In this document: one piece after another, positions 62,066-64,000 of the stretch | Numbering within the stretch: the first letter of the stretch is position 1 | Layout of the letters: each line of letters opens with the position of its first letter | Assembly: GCF_949296715.1 (NCBI RefSeq) | Contig: NZ_CASFQD010000038.1 | Coordinates: 42,367-106,366, forward strand | Reading direction: 5' to 3' | Length of the DNA: 64,000 bases | Source: an uncultured Alistipes sp. | GTDB lineage: Bacteria > Bacteroidota > Bacteroidia > Bacteroidales > Rikenellaceae | Translations under genes and position numbers: made by a program | Notes under the pieces: model-generated | The model's database searches: none | What the model was told of the DNA's origin: nothing | What the model saw: the letters and a program-made list of their open reading frames with translations, nothing else

Positions 62066-63766
62066 ATGAAGATCGCACATATCAGAACCTTTCTCGCCTG
62101 CGCGGCGGCACTCGCGCTCTCGGCCTGCATCAGGAACGACGTGCCCTACCCCGTCGTGGAGCTGCAGATCACCGACGTGCGGGGCGAAGGCTTCACCGTC
62201 GGCAAGGTGGACCTCGGCAACCGCCAGGTGACGCTCCAGCTCGACGAACAGACCGACATCCGCAACGTGCGGATCGACGACGTGACGCTCGACGCCAAAA
62301 TCCACAGCGTTACGCTCGACAAGGAGCAGCTTCTCGGCAAGGTGCAGACCTCGCAGCCCCTCACGGGCACGTTCGACCTGCGCACGCCGCTCTATGTCAC
62401 CCTCTCGCTCTATCAGGACTACGACTGGACAATCACGGCCGAGCAGACCATCGAACGCCGCTTCGCCGTCGAGGGGCAGATCGGCGCCACGACCTTCGAT
62501 GCGGAGAACCGCATTGCCACGGCCACCGTGGGCAAGGAGACCGACCTCGCGGCGCTCACCGTCACGGAGCTGAAACTCGGACCGGCCGACATCACCACCT
62601 ACTCGCCCACGCTTGAGGAGCTGTCGGGATCGAACTTCGAAACGGTGCGTTTCGTCGACGTCACCTGCCACGGCCGCACCGAGCAGTGGACGCTCGACGT
62701 GCAGCGCACGGACCAGAGCGTCACTCTGCGGCAGGCCGACGCCTGGACCCGCGTCATCTGGCTCTACGGCGAAGGCATCGCCGGCTCGACGATGGGCTTC
62801 AGCTACCGCAAGGCCGGCGACGAGCAGTGGACACGCATCGCCAGCGACGATGCCGACTCGCCCGTCGAGGTGACGGGCGGCAGCTTCACGCTCCGCCTGA
62901 CCGTCGAGCCGCTGACCACCTACGAGGTCAAGGCCTTCTGCGGTGACGAGGAGAGCGCCGTCCGCACGCTCACGACCGAAGGGGAACAGCAGCTGCCCAA
63001 CTGCGACCTGGAGACCTGGTCGAAGCCCAAGAACCCCTGGCTGCCCTTCGCCTCGGACGACAGCGGCAACCCGATTGACCCCTTCTGGGGCTCGGGCAAC
63101 AACGGCGCCACGGTCATCAGCAGCAGCGACAACCTCACCACGCCCGTCACGGACCTCCACCCGGAAGCAACGGGCAAATACTCCGCACGGCTCGAATCGC
63201 GCTACGTCGTGATGAAGCTCGCCGCCGGCAACCTCTTCACCGGAGAGTTCGTCGGCATCCGCAGCCTCTCGCACGGCATCGTGAACTTCGGGCGTCCCTT
63301 CACGCTGCGGCCCACGGCCCTGCGGCTGTGGATGAAATACACCTGCGGCCAAATCGACAACGCCAAGGATATCGGCAGCGTACCCGTGGGCGAGAGCATC
63401 CAGGTGGGCGACTACGACACCGGCAGCATCTACATCGCACTGGGCACCTGGACCAAGGAGGAGTACGGCTACGGCAAGGACCACGAGCTCTTCGGCACGG
63501 ACGAAAGCCCCGTGAGCATCGACACGCGCGACGCCTCGACCTTCTTCGACCCCAACGGCAAGGATGTCATCGGCTACGGCGGACGGTACTTCCACGAAAG
63601 TGTCGACGAGTGGACGCAGATCACCATTCCGATCGAATACAGCGCGACGGACAAGCGTCCGACGCACATCGTCGTCGTCTGCTCGGCCTCGCGCCTGGGC
63701 GACTACTTCACCGGCAGCCGCAACAGCCGCATGTGGATCGACGACATCGAACTGCTCTACGACTGA
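62066..63766 (+). CDS. PCMD-type lipoprotein, last gene of the surface operon
   Basis: This 566-residue lipoprotein has a signal ending ALSAC (Cys20). The N-terminal half has repeated beta segments (LQITDVRGEGFTVGKV, NVRIDDVTLDAKIH, VTLSLYQDYDWTITAEQ), with a fibronectin-like stretch at about 210-310 (GFSYRKAGDEQWTRIASD). The C-terminal 250 residues are a PCMD domain: NLFTGEFVGIRSLSHGIVNF, LRPTALRLWMKYT, GSIYIALGTW, VIGYGGRYFHES, and the end MWIDDIELLYD. That domain is a clear paralogue of the one in the fourth gene. It begins 4 nt after the previous stop. Glycan binding is inference. Confidence 0.82.
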   Translation: MKIAHIRTFLACAAALALSACIRNDVPYPVVELQITDVRGEGFTVGKVDLGNRQVTLQLDEQTDIRNVRIDDVTLDAKIHSVTLDKEQLLGKVQTSQPLTGTFDLRTPLYVTLSLYQDYDWTITAEQTIERRFAVEGQIGATTFDAENRIATATVGKETDLAALTVTELKLGPADITTYSPTLEELSGSNFETVRFVDVTCHGRTEQWTLDVQRTDQSVTLRQADAWTRVIWLYGEGIAGSTMGFSYRKAGDEQWTRIASDDADSPVEVTGGSFTLRLTVEPLTTYEVKAFCGDEESAVRTLTTEGEQQLPNCDLETWSKPKNPWLPFASDDSGNPIDPFWGSGNNGATVISSSDNLTTPVTDLHPEATGKYSARLESRYVVMKLAAGNLFTGEFVGIRSLSHGIVNFGRPFTLRPTALRLWMKYTCGQIDNAKDIGSVPVGESIQVGDYDTGSIYIALGTWTKEEYGYGKDHELFGTDESPVSIDTRDASTFFDPNGKDVIGYGGRYFHESVDEWTQITIPIEYSATDKRPTHIVVVCSASRLGDYFTGSRNSRMWIDDIELLYD

Positions 63767-63800
63767 TTCCCTGTCAGCAGGAGCCGGTCCCTGTACGAGA

Positions 63801-63836
63801 GCGGGCGGAGGTGCTGCGGCACTTCCGCCCGCTTTT
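63801..63836 (+). terminator. rho-independent terminator of the seven-gene operon
   Basis: A 14-bp stem (63801-63814 with 63819-63832, one G-T pair) and loop TGCG are followed by TTTT, 35 nt after the last stop codon. Confidence 0.88.
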
Positions 63837-63933
63837 GTACAAAGTGAAAAGTGAAAGGTAAAAAAGGTAATGATGCCAAAATTGGTTGGAGATATAAAAT
63901 GTAACCGACTTAATATTTGGCAGTTAGGAGGAT

Positions 63934-63977
63934 AAAACAGAGATTAGTAGAAACCGGTTTCTACTAATCTCTGTTTT
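63934..63977. repeat. perfect 44-bp palindrome
   Basis: Two 22-base arms meet at 63955/63956 (AAACC|GGTTT) with no spacer and no mismatch, starting with four A and ending with four T. It ends one base before a possible ATG at 63979. It could be a bidirectional terminator, a regulatory hairpin or the end of a mobile element. Confidence 0.9.
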
Positions 63978-63978
63978 T

Positions 63979-64000
63979 ATGTCAAAAAAACGAAAAAAAC
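63979..64000 (+). CDS. possible start of a gene running off the window (partial)
   Basis: ATG at 63979 opens a frame reading MSKKRKK to the window edge. The AGGAGG at 63926-63931 would be too far upstream unless the 44-bp palindrome between them is folded. The evidence is only a start codon and a Lys/Arg-rich opening. Confidence 0.3.

Noticed and set aside
63870..63935. Short frame MMPKLVGDIKCNRLNIWQLGG
   Set aside because: It is only 21 codons, ends just inside the palindrome, and has no supporting features. It might be a leader peptide, but there is no positive evidence.
1..64000. tRNA, rRNA, CRISPR arrays and insertion sequences
   Set aside because: I looked in the gaps for T-loop/CCA-type ends, regular spaced repeats and terminal inverted repeats with transposase frames, and found none apart from the palindrome at the right edge.

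Overview
Organism. The window looks like chromosomal DNA of a GC-rich member of the Bacteroidota, most likely Alistipes or a close Rikenellaceae relative. The evidence is Bacteroidota-type gene content (type III glutamine synthetase, PorX, fimbrillin-like and DUF4493/PCMD lipoproteins, a small AURKAIP1/COX24-type basic protein), repeated Bacteroidota promoters (TTG or TTTG, 19-21 nt, then TAnnTTTG), frequent lack of Shine-Dalgarno sequences, and strong GC bias at third codon positions. I saw no rRNA, tRNA, CRISPR array, transposase or phage gene. Genus assignment is inference. Layout, 1-25 kb. A ClC-type chloride transporter, a single PAS-like protein and an overlapping membrane-protein/XRE-regulator pair come first. 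They are followed on the minus strand by a lipoprotein pectinesterase and a lon-kdsB-kdsA-kdsD string that joins a protease gene to KDO (LPS inner core sugar) synthesis. The plus strand then carries valS, rnhA, an MsbA-like ABC exporter, ileS, a DksA/TraR-like protein and a POTRA/beta-barrel outer-membrane protein. A minus-strand BlaI/BlaR1 (M56)-type regulatory pair follows, with a clear palindromic operator and an unusual repeat-bearing sensor, then a helix-hairpin-helix protein and rpsU. Layout, 25-48 kb. This part holds type III glutamine synthetase, both methylmalonyl-CoA mutase subunits (the succinate-propionate route) and an iron-dependent alcohol dehydrogenase. A long minus-strand envelope/housekeeping string follows: rng, mfd, coaX, an outer-membrane barrel protein, a TPR protein, lptC, a CNNM/CorC-type protein and a PpiD-like chaperone. 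It is preceded on the same strand by an HU gene and a 29-residue basic ribosomal-type protein. Layout, 48-64 kb. porX and tsaE, an SRPBCC-like protein, a Nudix hydrolase and a secreted S9 peptidase lead to the accessory part: one co-directional seven-gene operon of about 9.7 kb (54107-63766). It encodes a fimbrillin-like lipoprotein, three DUF4493-type lipoproteins (one ending in a PCMD domain), two paralogous outer-membrane barrel proteins and a final PCMD lipoprotein. It has an upstream promoter and a downstream terminator and looks like a self-contained cell-surface assembly of unknown function. The window ends in an abrupt AT-rich stretch containing a perfect 44-bp palindrome directly before a possible gene start.
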